The notes beneath the pieces are model-generated. The model saw only the letters and a program-made list of their open reading frames with translations, was not told the origin of the DNA and did no database searches. The translations under genes and the position numbers were made by a program. From CAMAVH01 sp964628235 (GTDB lineage: Bacteria > Pseudomonadota > Alphaproteobacteria > SMXQ01): DNA of 64,000 nucleotides. Location of the stretch: the NCBI GenBank assembly GCA_964628235.1, contig CAZVLU010000008.1, positions 1-64,000 on the forward strand, read 5' to 3'. This document shows positions 42,063 to 51,097 of the stretch, one piece after another; the first letter of the stretch is position 1; every line of letters starts with the position of its first letter.

Positions 42063-42216
42063 ATCCGGATTCCAAGCTAGCCTGTTCTGCGTAAATTCGC
42101 CAGATATGGCCGGTTATGGCCTCGCTTCGGCTATGGACATAGTGAAATAAATGCCGGTCGCCAAACTTAAGGGCGGCGGATTCAATTTAGAGTGCTTTTG
42201 CGCCAAGGCGGCGATT

Positions 42217-42564
42217 CTAGACAGCCGCGACGACGATGATCTCGACCAAATACTGCGGGGCGGCGAGTCGCGCTTCGATGGTGGCGCGCGCCGGGGTATG
42301 GCCGGCCGGCACCCATTGGTCCCATACGCTATTCATCTCGGCGAAGGTCGAGATGTCGCGCAGGCAGATTTTGGCTGACAGGATCTTGGTCTTGTCGCTG
42401 CCGGCTTCCTTGAGCAGCGCGTCGATGCTGGCCAGCACTTGGCGCGTTTGGCCGGCGACGTCTTGCGACGGATCGGCGGCCACCTGGCCGGCGAGATAGA
42501 CCGTGCCGTTGTGGATGACCGCTTCGCTCATGCGTTTGCCCGGCTGCAGGCGCCGAATCTCCAT
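42217..42564 (-). CDS. RidA (YjgF/YER057c/UK114) family protein
   Basis: A 115-residue RidA-like enamine/imine deaminase. It has NGTVYLAGQVAADPSQDVAG, VLASIDALLKEAGSDKTKIL and the C-terminal TPARATIEARLAAPQYLVEI with the family's conserved Arg, followed by VVAAV. RidA proteins hydrolyse reactive enamines or act as catabolic-pathway subunits. AGGAGACGAGAC precedes ATG 42564. It sits 32 bases downstream of the SDR gene, so they are probably one transcript. Confidence 0.88.
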   Translation of the reverse strand: MEIRRLQPGKRMSEAVIHNGTVYLAGQVAADPSQDVAGQTRQVLASIDALLKEAGSDKTKILSAKICLRDISTFAEMNSVWDQWVPAGHTPARATIEARLAAPQYLVEIIVVAAV

Positions 42565-42596
42565 GTCTCGTCTCCTAATGAAAGTGGGTGCGGCGG

Positions 42597-43376
42597 TCAG
42601 TAGGTGCCCGGGTAGGCGCCGCCGTCGATCAGCAAATTCTGGGCGTTGATATAGCCGGCCTTGGCCGAGCAGAGAAAGGCGAAATAGGCGCCGAATTCCG
42701 ACGGATCGCCGTAGCGCTTGGCCGGGCTGTTGGCGGCGCGCTCTTGCCACACTTGTTCGAAGGTTTTGCCGAGTTCCGGCAGCATGCCCTCGATATGGCG
42801 CTTCTGCGCGCCGCTGTCGAAAATGCCGGCCAGCAGATTGTTGATCGTCACGCCGCGCGCCACCGTCTGGCGGGCCAGACCGGCGGTGAAGCCGACCAGC
42901 GCCGACCGCGCGGCGTTCGACAAGCCGATCTCGCTCTGAGCGATTTTCACGCTGCGCGACGAAATGTTGACGATGCGGCCGAAGCCGCGCTCCATCATGC
43001 CGTCCACCGTGGCGCGGATCATCTCGATCGGGCCGAGCGTCATCGAGTCGAACGCGCCGTGCCAGTCCTCGCGCGTCCAATTGCGAAAATCGCCGGGTTC
43101 CGGTCCATCGGCGTTGTTGAGCAGGATGTCGGGCACCGGGCAGGCGGCGAGCGCTGCTGCGCGGCCATCCGGCGTGCGGATGTCGGCAGCGACCGGTGTC
43201 GCGCGCACGCCGGTTTCTTCGGCGATGGCCTTGGCCGCCGCTTCGATGGCCGTCTTGGTGCGGGCGACGATGGTGACGTCGACGCCTTCACGCGCCACGG
43301 CAAGGGCGCAGGCGTGGCCGAGGCCGCGGCTGGCGCCGAAAATGAGGGCTTTGCGGCCCTTGATGCCTAAATCCAC
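42597..43376 (-). CDS. SDR-family protein with altered catalytic motif
   Basis: A 259-residue Rossmann protein. The nucleotide motif GASRGLGHACALAVA is intact (residues 14-28) and the LLNNADGPEPGD replaces the usual NNAG. In the active-site helix EIGLSNAARSALVGFTAG the positions of the canonical Tyr and Lys (YxxxK) are Ser and Arg, so classical catalysis is unlikely. The catalytic-region Ser in VNISSRS is kept. GTG 43376 is the best start, giving the usual DLGIKGRKALIFGASRG N-terminus. Probably co-transcribed with ridA. Confidence 0.8.
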   Translation of the reverse strand: MDLGIKGRKALIFGASRGLGHACALAVAREGVDVTIVARTKTAIEAAAKAIAEETGVRATPVAADIRTPDGRAAALAACPVPDILLNNADGPEPGDFRNWTREDWHGAFDSMTLGPIEMIRATVDGMMERGFGRIVNISSRSVKIAQSEIGLSNAARSALVGFTAGLARQTVARGVTINNLLAGIFDSGAQKRHIEGMLPELGKTFEQVWQERAANSPAKRYGDPSEFGAYFAFLCSAKAGYINAQNLLIDGGAYPGTY

Positions 43377-43584
43377 CGTGATCCCCGTCTTGCGAAAATG
43401 GTCCGTGATCTTAGGCAAAAATCCAGCGGAACGCCAGCAACCCTCTGAAATCTAACGGGCATTTTAGCGCTGTTTTCGGCACCAAAGTCGCGCCGGAGGG
43501 CAGCTTGTGCTTGGTGGACGAAGGTTTTATGACTATGTGCAAGACAGGAATATCACCCGTCAAAGCCCTGAGGGAGGAGCGAAC

Positions 43585-44166
43585 ATGAACAAGATCGCCG
43601 ATGTCGATGCCCGCCGCGAAGAGGCGCACAACAGCGCCACCTCAAGCCATCCCGCCGAATATGCCGGCACCTCGCCGATCAAGGTGAACAAGCTCGGCCA
43701 TTTCGTCTACGAAGTGAGCGACGTCGAGCGCACCGTGAAGTTCTGGACCGAGGTCATGGGCTTCATCGAGACCGACCGCAACGACAAGGGCATGGTGTTC
43801 TTCCGCTGCGGCGCCGACCATCACGCCATCGGCCTCAAGCCGATGTCGCCGGGCAAGGCGGCGAAGCGCGACATGAAGAGCGGTCTGCAGATGGAGCATC
43901 TCGCGCTTGAAGTCGACGACATCGAGGTGCTGAAGAAGGCCAAGGTCTATCTGAAGCAGAACAACATCCCCATCGTGTTCGAGGGTCGCAAGGGCGCCGG
44001 CTGCAACGTCAGCATCAACTTCCTCGATCCGGACGGCTACGAATTCGAGATCTATTGCGAGATGGACCAGATCGGCCCCGACGGTCGCCTGCGTCCGCCC
44101 GAGCAGTTCCGCAAAGCCAATCCGCTGGAAGACGCGATCGCCAATCCGGTGCAGAAGACCTGGTAA
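43585..44166 (+). CDS. Single-module VOC protein, intact metal site
   Basis: A 193-residue glyoxalase/extradiol-dioxygenase-type protein. The metal ligands are complete: His39 (KLGHFVYEVS), His105 (LQMEHLALEVD) and Glu155 (LDPDGYEFEIY). It could be a dioxygenase of an aromatic or meta-cleavage type, an epimerase or a lyase. GGGAGGAGC lies 7 bases before ATG 43585. A terminator follows at 44185, and the FAH hydrolase gene starts 95 bases later. Confidence 0.85.
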   Translation: MNKIADVDARREEAHNSATSSHPAEYAGTSPIKVNKLGHFVYEVSDVERTVKFWTEVMGFIETDRNDKGMVFFRCGADHHAIGLKPMSPGKAAKRDMKSGLQMEHLALEVDDIEVLKKAKVYLKQNNIPIVFEGRKGAGCNVSINFLDPDGYEFEIYCEMDQIGPDGRLRPPEQFRKANPLEDAIANPVQKTW

Positions 44167-44184
44167 GGTCGGCGCGGTTCGAAC

Positions 44185-44220
44185 AAGGCGTCGGCGAGCA
44201 ATCGCCGGCGCCTTTTCTTT
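44185..44220 (+). terminator. Intrinsic terminator after the VOC gene
   Basis: AAGGCGTCGGCG and CGCCGGCGCCTT pair with one G-U and an AGCAAT loop, followed by TTTTCTTT. Confidence 0.8.
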
Positions 44221-44261
44221 ATGAGACGCGGCGCGAAGCCGCGCGATGACAGGGGGCTCCA

Positions 44262-45110
44262 ATGAAACTATGCCGCTATGACGCGGATAAACTCGGCTTG
44301 GTCCAAGGCGATCAGGTGATCGACGTCTCCGATTTGCGCGACGCCGTCGTGCCGAAGGATTGGAGCGGAATGGGCGACGCCACCGTGGCGCATCTCGCGC
44401 CGCTGGTGGCGCGCATCAAGGCCGAGGCGGGCAATCGCAAAGGGGTGCCTCTATCCGGCGTGAAGCTGCTCAGCCCGGTGAAAAGCCCGAGCAAGCTGCC
44501 GGCCGCGCCGACCAACTATCGCGCTCATATCGCCGAGATGCAGAAGGTGTCGGCCAACAATCCTGTCAAGCGCTCCAACGACATCGGCACCTCGGGCATG
44601 TTTCTGAAGGCCACCTCGTCCATGGTCGGCCCGTCGGAGGGCATCCAGTTGCGCTTCCTCGACCGGCGCAACGATCATGAAGTCGAACTCGCCATCGTCA
44701 TCGGCAAGACCTGCAACGCCGTCTCGCAAGCCGAGGCGCTCGACTATGTCGCCGGCTATTGCATCGGCCTCGACATCACGCTGCGCGGCCCCGAGGACCG
44801 CAGCTTTCGCAAATCGATCGACACATATTCAGTGCTCGGCCCCTGGATGGTGACGGCGGACGAGATTCCCGATCCAGACGCCTTGCAGCTCAAAATCGCG
44901 GTGAACGGGGAGGGGCGGCAGAACGCCAACACGCGCGACATGGTCTATAGCGTGCGGCGCTTGATCGAGTTCTCCTCGGCCTTCTACACGCTGCATCCGG
45001 GCGACGTGATTTATACCGGAACTCCAGAAGGCGTCGGCCCGATCCGCCCCGGCGATATGCTCACCGCCGAGATCGAACGCATCGGGAAGATGGATGTGCG
45101 CGTCCGTTAG
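44262..45110 (+). CDS. Fumarylacetoacetate hydrolase (FAH)-family protein
   Basis: A 282-residue FAH-superfamily hydrolase/isomerase. The metal-binding acidic cluster is in FLDRRNDHEVELAIVIGKTC (E-x-E) and YCIGLDITLRGPEDRSFRKS. The C-terminal GDVIYTGTPEGVGPIRPGDM is the family signature. Members cleave C-C bonds of 3-ketoacyl or diketo acids, or isomerise catechol meta-cleavage products, which fits a nearby VOC protein. It has its own ribosome-binding site (CAGGGGGCTCCA) and stands between terminator 44185 and the LVIVD gene. Confidence 0.88.
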   Translation: MKLCRYDADKLGLVQGDQVIDVSDLRDAVVPKDWSGMGDATVAHLAPLVARIKAEAGNRKGVPLSGVKLLSPVKSPSKLPAAPTNYRAHIAEMQKVSANNPVKRSNDIGTSGMFLKATSSMVGPSEGIQLRFLDRRNDHEVELAIVIGKTCNAVSQAEALDYVAGYCIGLDITLRGPEDRSFRKSIDTYSVLGPWMVTADEIPDPDALQLKIAVNGEGRQNANTRDMVYSVRRLIEFSSAFYTLHPGDVIYTGTPEGVGPIRPGDMLTAEIERIGKMDVRVR

Positions 45111-45138
45111 GCAGCGCGCTGGCAAATCCATCTCATAT

Positions 45139-45158
45139 CGACTCCTATGCAAGAGTCG
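45139..45158 (+). promoter_or_regulatory. Short inverted repeat before the LVIVD gene
   Basis: CGACTC and GAGTCG pair across 8 bases, 133 bases before the LVIVD start. It may be a small hairpin or operator; no T-tract follows. Confidence 0.3.
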
Positions 45159-45290
45159 CATCGTCAGAGTCCCTGAATGATGCGGTCTCAGCATTGACTT
45201 TTAGGCCTCTTGCCGTTGCAATGCGCGCCACCTGATCCAAGAATCAGGGTGAAAACTCGATCTGGGAAACGCACAAGAAAGGCTCTCCTC

Positions 45291-46472
45291 ATGGAGGCGC
45301 TGAAGCGCAGTAGCGACGCCGGTTTCACGCCGGTCATGTCGTCGAACGTTCGTCATCTTTGCCGGCTCGAAACGCCGGGCGGCGGGCAAGTCGTCGTGCA
45401 GGGGAAATATGCTTTCATCGGGCATATGAAAAACCCGCAGGGCACGACGATCATGGACATCTCGGACCCGCGCAAGCCGAAGATCGTCAGCATCATTCCG
45501 GTGTCGGACCTCAACACGCATAGCCACAAAGTGCGCGTGCTCGGCGATCTAATGTTCGTCAATGCCGAGCATCAGCCGGGCACCAATCCGCGCAAGGACT
45601 ATGTCGATGGCGGCTGGCGCATCTACGACATCAAGGACAAGGCCAATCCCAAGCTGCTGTCCTATGTGAAGACCCACGGCAAAGGCGTTCATCGCTTCGA
45701 CGTCGACGAGAATTATGCCTACATGTCGTCCGAGATGGACGGCTTCGTCGGCAACATCCTGGTGATTTACGACATCCGCGATCCCTCCAAGCCCAAGGAA
45801 GTCAGTCGTTGGTGGATGTCGGGTCAGAACGTCGCCGCCGGAGAGCCGCCGCATCCGAAGAAGGCGGCGCATCGCCTGCATCATGGCCTGCGCTACAAGG
45901 ACCTGATCTATGCCGGCTGCTGGCATTCGGGCGTCGCCATCATCGATGTTGCCGACATCACCAAGCCGAAAACGCTCAGCCACTATCAGTATGAGCCGGA
46001 GTGCCCCGAGCCGAGCCACACGCTGCTGCGCGTGCCCTTCAAGATCGCCGGCAAGGATGTCGCCGTCTCGACCGAGGAGGAGCGCAAGCATCGCGGCGAG
46101 GATGTCGGCAAGCCGCATGCGCCGTTCCGCACCTGGGATGTCTCGGACCCGACGAATCCGAAGATTCTCTGCACCTATCATGTCGACGAATCGGTGTCGC
46201 CCTATCACGGCGATCACATCCGCTTCGGCGCGCATCAGCTGCGCGAGCGCGTCGATCCGGACATGCTGTGCTACGTCACCTGGTTCGCGGCGGGCCTGCG
46301 CATTCTCGACATCGCCGATCCGGCCAACCCGCAGGAGCGCGGCTTCTTCATTCCCAAGCCCGGCGACGGCTACGACGCGCCGCAGTCCAACGACGTGACG
46401 ATGGACGAGCGCGGCCTATTGCTGCTGACCGACAAGGCCACCGGCTTCGACATCATCGAACTGCAACGCTGA
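45291..46472 (+). CDS. LVIVD-repeat beta-propeller protein
   Basis: A 393-residue cytoplasmic-type protein without a signal peptide. Short repeats resemble the LVIVD/propeller pattern, each ending in an I-x-D-I-x-D-P-x-x-P step, e.g. TTIMDISDPRKPKIV, WRIYDIKDKANPKLLSY, LVIYDIRDPSKPKEV, VAIIDVADITKPKTL, FRTWDVSDPTNPKIL and LRILDIADPANPQER, about six copies. Many His residues (HTHSHK-like and HRLHHG) could bind metal. Proteins of this type occur in aromatic and nitrogen-containing compound pathways, but the role is unknown. ATG 45291 is preceded by AAAGG. The next gene, a Bug receptor, follows 71 bases on. Confidence 0.75.
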   Translation: MEALKRSSDAGFTPVMSSNVRHLCRLETPGGGQVVVQGKYAFIGHMKNPQGTTIMDISDPRKPKIVSIIPVSDLNTHSHKVRVLGDLMFVNAEHQPGTNPRKDYVDGGWRIYDIKDKANPKLLSYVKTHGKGVHRFDVDENYAYMSSEMDGFVGNILVIYDIRDPSKPKEVSRWWMSGQNVAAGEPPHPKKAAHRLHHGLRYKDLIYAGCWHSGVAIIDVADITKPKTLSHYQYEPECPEPSHTLLRVPFKIAGKDVAVSTEEERKHRGEDVGKPHAPFRTWDVSDPTNPKILCTYHVDESVSPYHGDHIRFGAHQLRERVDPDMLCYVTWFAAGLRILDIADPANPQERGFFIPKPGDGYDAPQSNDVTMDERGLLLLTDKATGFDIIELQR

Positions 46473-46543
46473 TCCGGCGGTCAAACCGCTGGCGCAAAGA
46501 CGCCTGAGCTACATAAAAAAAATCCGAATAGGGAGAAGATGCC

Positions 46544-47590
46544 GTGAAACGAATCGCAAGAGTGATCCTGTCAACGAGCTTTTGCGCCCTTTTGGGCGCC
46601 GCTTTCGCCGCGCCGGAAGCTTCGGCGCAGTCCGTCGCTGATTTCTATAAGGGCAAGAATGTCCGCATGATCATCGCTGGCGGCTCGGGCGGCGGTTATG
46701 ACATTTACGGGCGCGCATTGAGCCGCTTCATGTCAGAACATCTGCCGGGCAACCCGACCTTCGTGCCGCAAAACATGCAGGGCGCCGGCGGCGTGCTCGT
46801 CATGAACTACATATACGGCGTCGGGCCGCAAGATGGCACCGCGATCGGCGCGGTACAGGCGCAGAATCCGTTCCTGCCGTTATATGGCACTTCGGGCGTG
46901 CAATACGACCCGCTCAAGCTGCAATGGCTCGGCAGCATGAGCAGCGACAGCAATATTTGCATCTCGTGGCATACCTCGCCGGTCAAGACGATGGAGGATC
47001 TTTATCGCAACGAACTGATCCTCGGCACGGCGGGCGCGTCAGGCGCCAATAGCTCGCAAATTCTGCCGGCCGTCCTCAACAACGTGCTCGGCACCAAGTT
47101 CAAGATCATCGCCGGCTATGTCGGTGCCGATATTCCGGTCGCTATGGAGCGTGGCGAAGTTCATGGTCGTTGCCTGTCCTGGTCGTCGATCCAGGCGCAA
47201 ACGCCCCATTGGGTCGACGGCAAGCTGGTCAACTATCTCGTCCAGCTCGGCCTCGAGCCGATCGACGATCCGCGGTTTAAGAACGTGCCGATGGTGATGG
47301 ACCTCGCCAAGAACCAGGAGCAGCGCGACATCTTCCGCCTGATTTTCGCGCCGCAAGATATGGCGCGGCCGTTCGTCGTCGGGCCTGGCGTGCCGGCGGA
47401 TCGGCTCGCTGCGCTGCGCAAGGCGTTCGAAGACACTGCGAAGGACGCGCGCTTCATCAAAACGCTGGAAGATCAGCGTCTCGAAGTGTCGCTCATGACG
47501 GGCCAACGCATGGCTGAGATCATCCGCGACGTCATGAGCACGCCGACCGATGTCGTCGAGAAGGCGACGGCTGCGATGAAGTTCCGTTAG
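46544..47590 (+). CDS. Bug-family tripartite tricarboxylate transporter receptor
   Basis: A 348-residue secreted receptor. The signal peptide is about 1-28 (ending SAQS). The mature part has GKNVRMIIAGGSGGGYDIYG, HLPGNPTFVPQNMQGAGGVL, DGTAIGAVQAQNPF and SWHTSPVKTMEDL. It is a paralogue of the receptor at 28798 (both have the WHT-S/A-P step) but in a different subgroup. No TctAB genes are seen. It converges with a cupin gene over a strong hairpin, the same arrangement as at 28798-30402. Confidence 0.85.
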   Translation: MKRIARVILSTSFCALLGAAFAAPEASAQSVADFYKGKNVRMIIAGGSGGGYDIYGRALSRFMSEHLPGNPTFVPQNMQGAGGVLVMNYIYGVGPQDGTAIGAVQAQNPFLPLYGTSGVQYDPLKLQWLGSMSSDSNICISWHTSPVKTMEDLYRNELILGTAGASGANSSQILPAVLNNVLGTKFKIIAGYVGADIPVAMERGEVHGRCLSWSSIQAQTPHWVDGKLVNYLVQLGLEPIDDPRFKNVPMVMDLAKNQEQRDIFRLIFAPQDMARPFVVGPGVPADRLAALRKAFEDTAKDARFIKTLEDQRLEVSLMTGQRMAEIIRDVMSTPTDVVEKATAAMKFR

Positions 47591-47613
47591 GCAAAGCGCT
47601 TCATAATAAGAGA

Positions 47614-47650
47614 AAACGCCCGCCGTCAGGAATGACGGCGGGCGTTTCTG
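47614..47650. terminator. Bidirectional terminator between Bug receptor and cupin genes
   Basis: AAACGCCCGCCGTCA and TGACGGCGGGCGTTT are a perfect 15-bp stem around GGAA, with T-rich sequence on either side. It serves both convergent genes. Confidence 0.88.
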
Positions 47651-47670
47651 TTTGGATTGGAGGTTGGGTC

Positions 47671-48138
47671 TTAGTAGACCTTCAGCGTCTCATCGGTCAT
47701 CCATTCCTTGTGCGCGTCGAGATTGATGCGCTCCGGTTTGGTCGGGTAGGTGCGGTCGTAGGCGACCATCTGCAACATCTGCAGATCGCCGTCGCCCGAC
47801 TTCTCGAACCAGTAACGCGAGCCGCCCGGGATGAAGATGCCTTCGTTCTTGCCGAACTCGCCGATGATCTCGTCGCCGACGCCGTAGAACTTCACGCGGC
47901 CTTCGAGCACGTACCAGGTCGTGTCCGACCCGGTGTGGTAGTGCAGATTGTTCTCGCCGCCATCGGACAAGACCTGCAAGTTGACCTTCTGCAGGTCGCT
48001 CTTGCTGAGCGTGATGATCTCTTTGCGCTTCGGATTGACCGGCATCTCGAAGCTGATCGGCTTCATGCGGGTCTCGGCTTCCAGATGGTAGCCTTCGCGG
48101 TCTTCGGCAGACAGCTTGCGGACATCGACGACGTTCAT
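47671..48138 (-). CDS. Cupin-domain protein
   Basis: A 155-residue cupin, paralogue of the one at 29896 (DGGENNLHYHTGSDTTWYVL, GRVKFYGVGDEIIGEFGKNE and SRYWFEKSGDGDLQMLQMVA match its counterparts). The second-motif histidine is missing here as well. The start ATG at 48138 has AGGAGG five bases upstream, so longer in-frame forms are unlikely. It converges with a Bug receptor gene. Confidence 0.8.
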   Translation of the reverse strand: MNVVDVRKLSAEDREGYHLEAETRMKPISFEMPVNPKRKEIITLSKSDLQKVNLQVLSDGGENNLHYHTGSDTTWYVLEGRVKFYGVGDEIIGEFGKNEGIFIPGGSRYWFEKSGDGDLQMLQMVAYDRTYPTKPERINLDAHKEWMTDETLKVY

Positions 48139-48379
48139 GGAGTCCTCCTGAAATTTATGATCGCTAGGTCGAAGCAGGGCCCGCGCTTTCTGGCGGACCT
48201 CCGCCATATCTCTCTGGGCGCAGATTAAGCGCAAAACCGCTTGTGATGAAAGGGTCGCCAAGGAAGAAATTAGGTGAGTTACATAACATAATTTGTCGTC
48301 CGGCGCGCGCCAGTCGCTCGTCTGCCCGATTCTTATGCGGATGCCTCTCGGCCCGCCCAGCGAATATCCACGCTGCGCC

Positions 48380-50164
48380 TCAGCGACCGGCTGCTGTTCC
48401 TTCACGGCGCGGGTCGACGCCGCCCTGCAGCCGGCCGCCGGCGAAACTCAGCGCATGCAACCCGCTATTGATGTCGCGGACCTGCACCGTATGGCCGAGC
48501 GCCGTGAGCGCCGGGCCGAGCGCGACGATGGGCGTCGCCGCCTCCAGCTCGGTCGCGCCGTTGAGATTGGCGACATGGGGGAGGGCGACGGCCGCTTGCA
48601 GATCCATCTGCCAATCGATCAGGCCGATCAGCGTCCAGGCGACATGAGCGATGATGCGCGCCCCGCCGGCGCTGCCCAGCGCGTAGAGCGGCGCGCGCTC
48701 GCCATCGCCAGCCCTGTCGAAGACGATAGTCGGCGCCATCGACGAGCGCGGCCGTTTGCCGGGCTCGACGCGGTTGGCGACCCATTTGCCGTCTTCCAGG
48801 GCGGCAAAGGAGAAGTCGGTGAGCTGGTTGTTGAGCAGGAAGCCGCGCACCATCATGCGCGACCCGAAGCCGGCTTCGATCGAGCTGGTGAGCGCCACGA
48901 TATTGCCGTCGTCGTCGATGATCGACATATGGCTGGTGGCGGGAATTTCGATGCTGCGGTCGGGCGCGTATAAGCGCCCTTCGCGCCATGGCGGATCGCC
49001 GGCGACGCCCTTGGGCATGGCGCGCGCGCCATCGATCAGGCTGGTGCGCGCCGAGAGGTAGCCGGGATCGAGCAGCCCGGTGAGCGGCTGCTTGGCGAAA
49101 GCCGGGTCGGCGATATAGAACGCGCGGTCGGCATAGGCGAGCTTGGAGGCTTCGGCGAAGAGGTGCGCCGCCTGGGTGCCGGCGGGCGGCAGGGCCGAGA
49201 GATCGAACGGTTCGAGGATGCCGAGAATCTGGCCGACGGTAAGCGCCGCGCTCGACGGCGGGCCCATGCCGCAAATCTCGACGCGACGGTAAGGCATGCA
49301 GATCGCCGCGCGCTCGATGAGTTGATAGCCGGCGAGGTCCTCGCGCGTCAGCTTGCCCGGATTGCCGGCGGCCCCTTGCACGGCGGCGACGATGTCGCGC
49401 GCGATGTCGCCCTCGTAGAAGGCGGCGGCGCCCCCTTCGGCGATCAGGCGCAAGGTATCGGCGAAGGCCGGATTGCGTAAGCGCTCGCCGGCTTGCAGCG
49501 GCGTGCCGTCGGCATGGAAGAAATAGCCGCGCGGCTCGGTGTAGCGCGATAGCCGCGCGCGGTCCTCGGCGATCGCGCCGGCCAGACGCGGCGTCACCGT
49601 GAAGCCGTCCTCGGCGAGCTTGATCGCCGGCGCGAACAGGCGCGGCCAGGGCAGCTTGCCGTAGCGCTGATGAGTCGCCTCCAACAGCCGCACGATGCCT
49701 GGCGTGCCGACCGAACGACCGCCGATCACAGCGTCGATGAAGGCGAGCGGCTTGCCGTCGGGCCCGAGAAACAGGTCCGGCGTGGCGGCGGCCGGCGCGG
49801 TTTCGCGCGCGTCGAAGCTGGTCAGCGCCTTGGCGGCGGCGTCGTAATACAGCAGGAAGCCGCCGCCGCCGATGCCGGAGGCTTGCGGCTCGACGAGGTT
49901 GAGCACCAGTTGCGTGGCGATCATGGCGTCGATGGCGCTGCCGCCCTCGGCCAGAATTTCGGCGCCAGCCGCTGCGGCAAGCGGGTGGGCGGCGACGACC
50001 ATATGCTGACGCGTCGTGGCAAGGGCGCGCGGCGCAAAACCAGACGCACCTTCGGGCGCAGGGCGGTCGGCATCCGACGATTGCGCCAAGGCGGCGGGTG
50101 CAAGCGCTGCCGCAGCCGTTAGGCCGAAGGCGCTAAGAGCAAAGATGAGTAAAGATGCGCGCAT
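48380..50164 (-). CDS. ggt: Gamma-glutamyltransferase (gamma-glutamyltranspeptidase)
   Basis: A 594-residue N-terminal nucleophile hydrolase. A signal peptide (MRASLLIFALSAFGLTAAAA, cleavage after LAQS) exports it to the periplasm. Autocleavage is expected before Thr410 in EIPATSHMSIIDDDG, giving the large and small subunits; GFLLNNQLTDFS and KRPRSSMAPTIVFD are family elements. It transfers or hydrolyses gamma-glutamyl groups of glutathione and related peptides. Standard length. It lies alone on the minus strand, with a 240-base gap to the cupin gene. Confidence 0.93.
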   Translation of the reverse strand: MRASLLIFALSAFGLTAAAALAPAALAQSSDADRPAPEGASGFAPRALATTRQHMVVAAHPLAAAAGAEILAEGGSAIDAMIATQLVLNLVEPQASGIGGGGFLLYYDAAAKALTSFDARETAPAAATPDLFLGPDGKPLAFIDAVIGGRSVGTPGIVRLLEATHQRYGKLPWPRLFAPAIKLAEDGFTVTPRLAGAIAEDRARLSRYTEPRGYFFHADGTPLQAGERLRNPAFADTLRLIAEGGAAAFYEGDIARDIVAAVQGAAGNPGKLTREDLAGYQLIERAAICMPYRRVEICGMGPPSSAALTVGQILGILEPFDLSALPPAGTQAAHLFAEASKLAYADRAFYIADPAFAKQPLTGLLDPGYLSARTSLIDGARAMPKGVAGDPPWREGRLYAPDRSIEIPATSHMSIIDDDGNIVALTSSIEAGFGSRMMVRGFLLNNQLTDFSFAALEDGKWVANRVEPGKRPRSSMAPTIVFDRAGDGERAPLYALGSAGGARIIAHVAWTLIGLIDWQMDLQAAVALPHVANLNGATELEAATPIVALGPALTALGHTVQVRDINSGLHALSFAGGRLQGGVDPRREGTAAGR

Positions 50165-50230
50165 GACTGCCTCCGTTGGAGAGGTCAGCCTAGGGAGGCG
50201 GCCTTTAGGCTGTCCAGCGATTTAGGTGGC

Positions 50231-51097
50231 TCAGGTTCCGACGCGCAGCGGCGCATGCAGCTTGCGCAGGGCCGCGATGACGCTGAGCGCGGTGATCCGG
50301 CCGGTCTTGGGGTTTTCCGACGGGATATTGGCGATGGTCATGTCGAGGCTGGCGGAGTCGGAATCGACGACGATGCGGTGCGTGTTGCGCGTCACCGTCG
50401 GGTCGGCCCAAATTTCCAGATGGGTCTTGTCCGGCCCGATGCCGGCGAGCGACAGGGCGACGGCGACATTGAGGTTGGCCGGAAAGCCGATGGCCGCTTC
50501 GCGCGCGCTGCCGTCGAAGATCTTGAGCGGCTCTTTGATGTCTTCGATGGCGATCTTATGCTCGGTCAGATAGGGCGCGCCGAGCAGGCCCTTGACCGGC
50601 TTGCGCGTCACCATATTGACCGAATGGATGGTGCCTTCGGCGGCGGCGGAGACGGCATCGAGGCCTAACAGCGCGCCGGTCGGCACCATGATCTGGCCGC
50701 CATGCTGGCGCGCCAGTTCGACCAGTTCGTAATGGCTCAAAAGCGCGCCGACGCTCAGCGCCATCATCTTCTTGCCGGCCATCAGGGTGGGGCGCGCGAT
50801 GGCGGCGAAAATCGCCGCCGGGGCACATTCGACGACGAGATCGGCGGCCTCGGCCAATTCCTCAAGGGTCAGGATCGGCGCGTCGGCTCCGGCGTCGGCC
50901 AGCGTGCGGCGGGCTTTGTCGTGATCGCGCGCCGACACGGCGACCAGTTCCATGCCTGGAATGGCGTTCTCGCCGAGCTTGCGGGCCAGCGCCTTGCCGA
51001 TGGCGCCGAGGCCGGCGATGGCGATTTTGGTCGTGCGACCGGGCAGAACGGCGGGGATGGGGGCCGAGCCGTTCTGTTGCAGCGCCAGCGATGTCAT
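50231..51097 (-). CDS. L-aspartate-dehydrogenase-like NAD(P)-dependent enzyme
   Basis: A 288-residue Rossmann dehydrogenase of the aspartate dehydrogenase/DUF108 family. The dinucleotide loop is IAIAGLGAIGKALARKLGEN (about residue 25), with VVECAPAAIFAAIARPTLMA, and the C-terminal domain GFPANLNVAVALSLAGIGPD carries the family's conserved Asn, followed by HRIVVDSDSASLDMTI. Whether it oxidises aspartate or makes iminoaspartate for NAD, or reduces another substrate, is open; there is no nadA/nadC nearby. ATG 51097 is used. It ends 66 bases before the ggt start. Confidence 0.8.
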   Translation of the reverse strand: MTSLALQQNGSAPIPAVLPGRTTKIAIAGLGAIGKALARKLGENAIPGMELVAVSARDHDKARRTLADAGADAPILTLEELAEAADLVVECAPAAIFAAIARPTLMAGKKMMALSVGALLSHYELVELARQHGGQIMVPTGALLGLDAVSAAAEGTIHSVNMVTRKPVKGLLGAPYLTEHKIAIEDIKEPLKIFDGSAREAAIGFPANLNVAVALSLAGIGPDKTHLEIWADPTVTRNTHRIVVDSDSASLDMTIANIPSENPKTGRITALSVIAALRKLHAPLRVGT

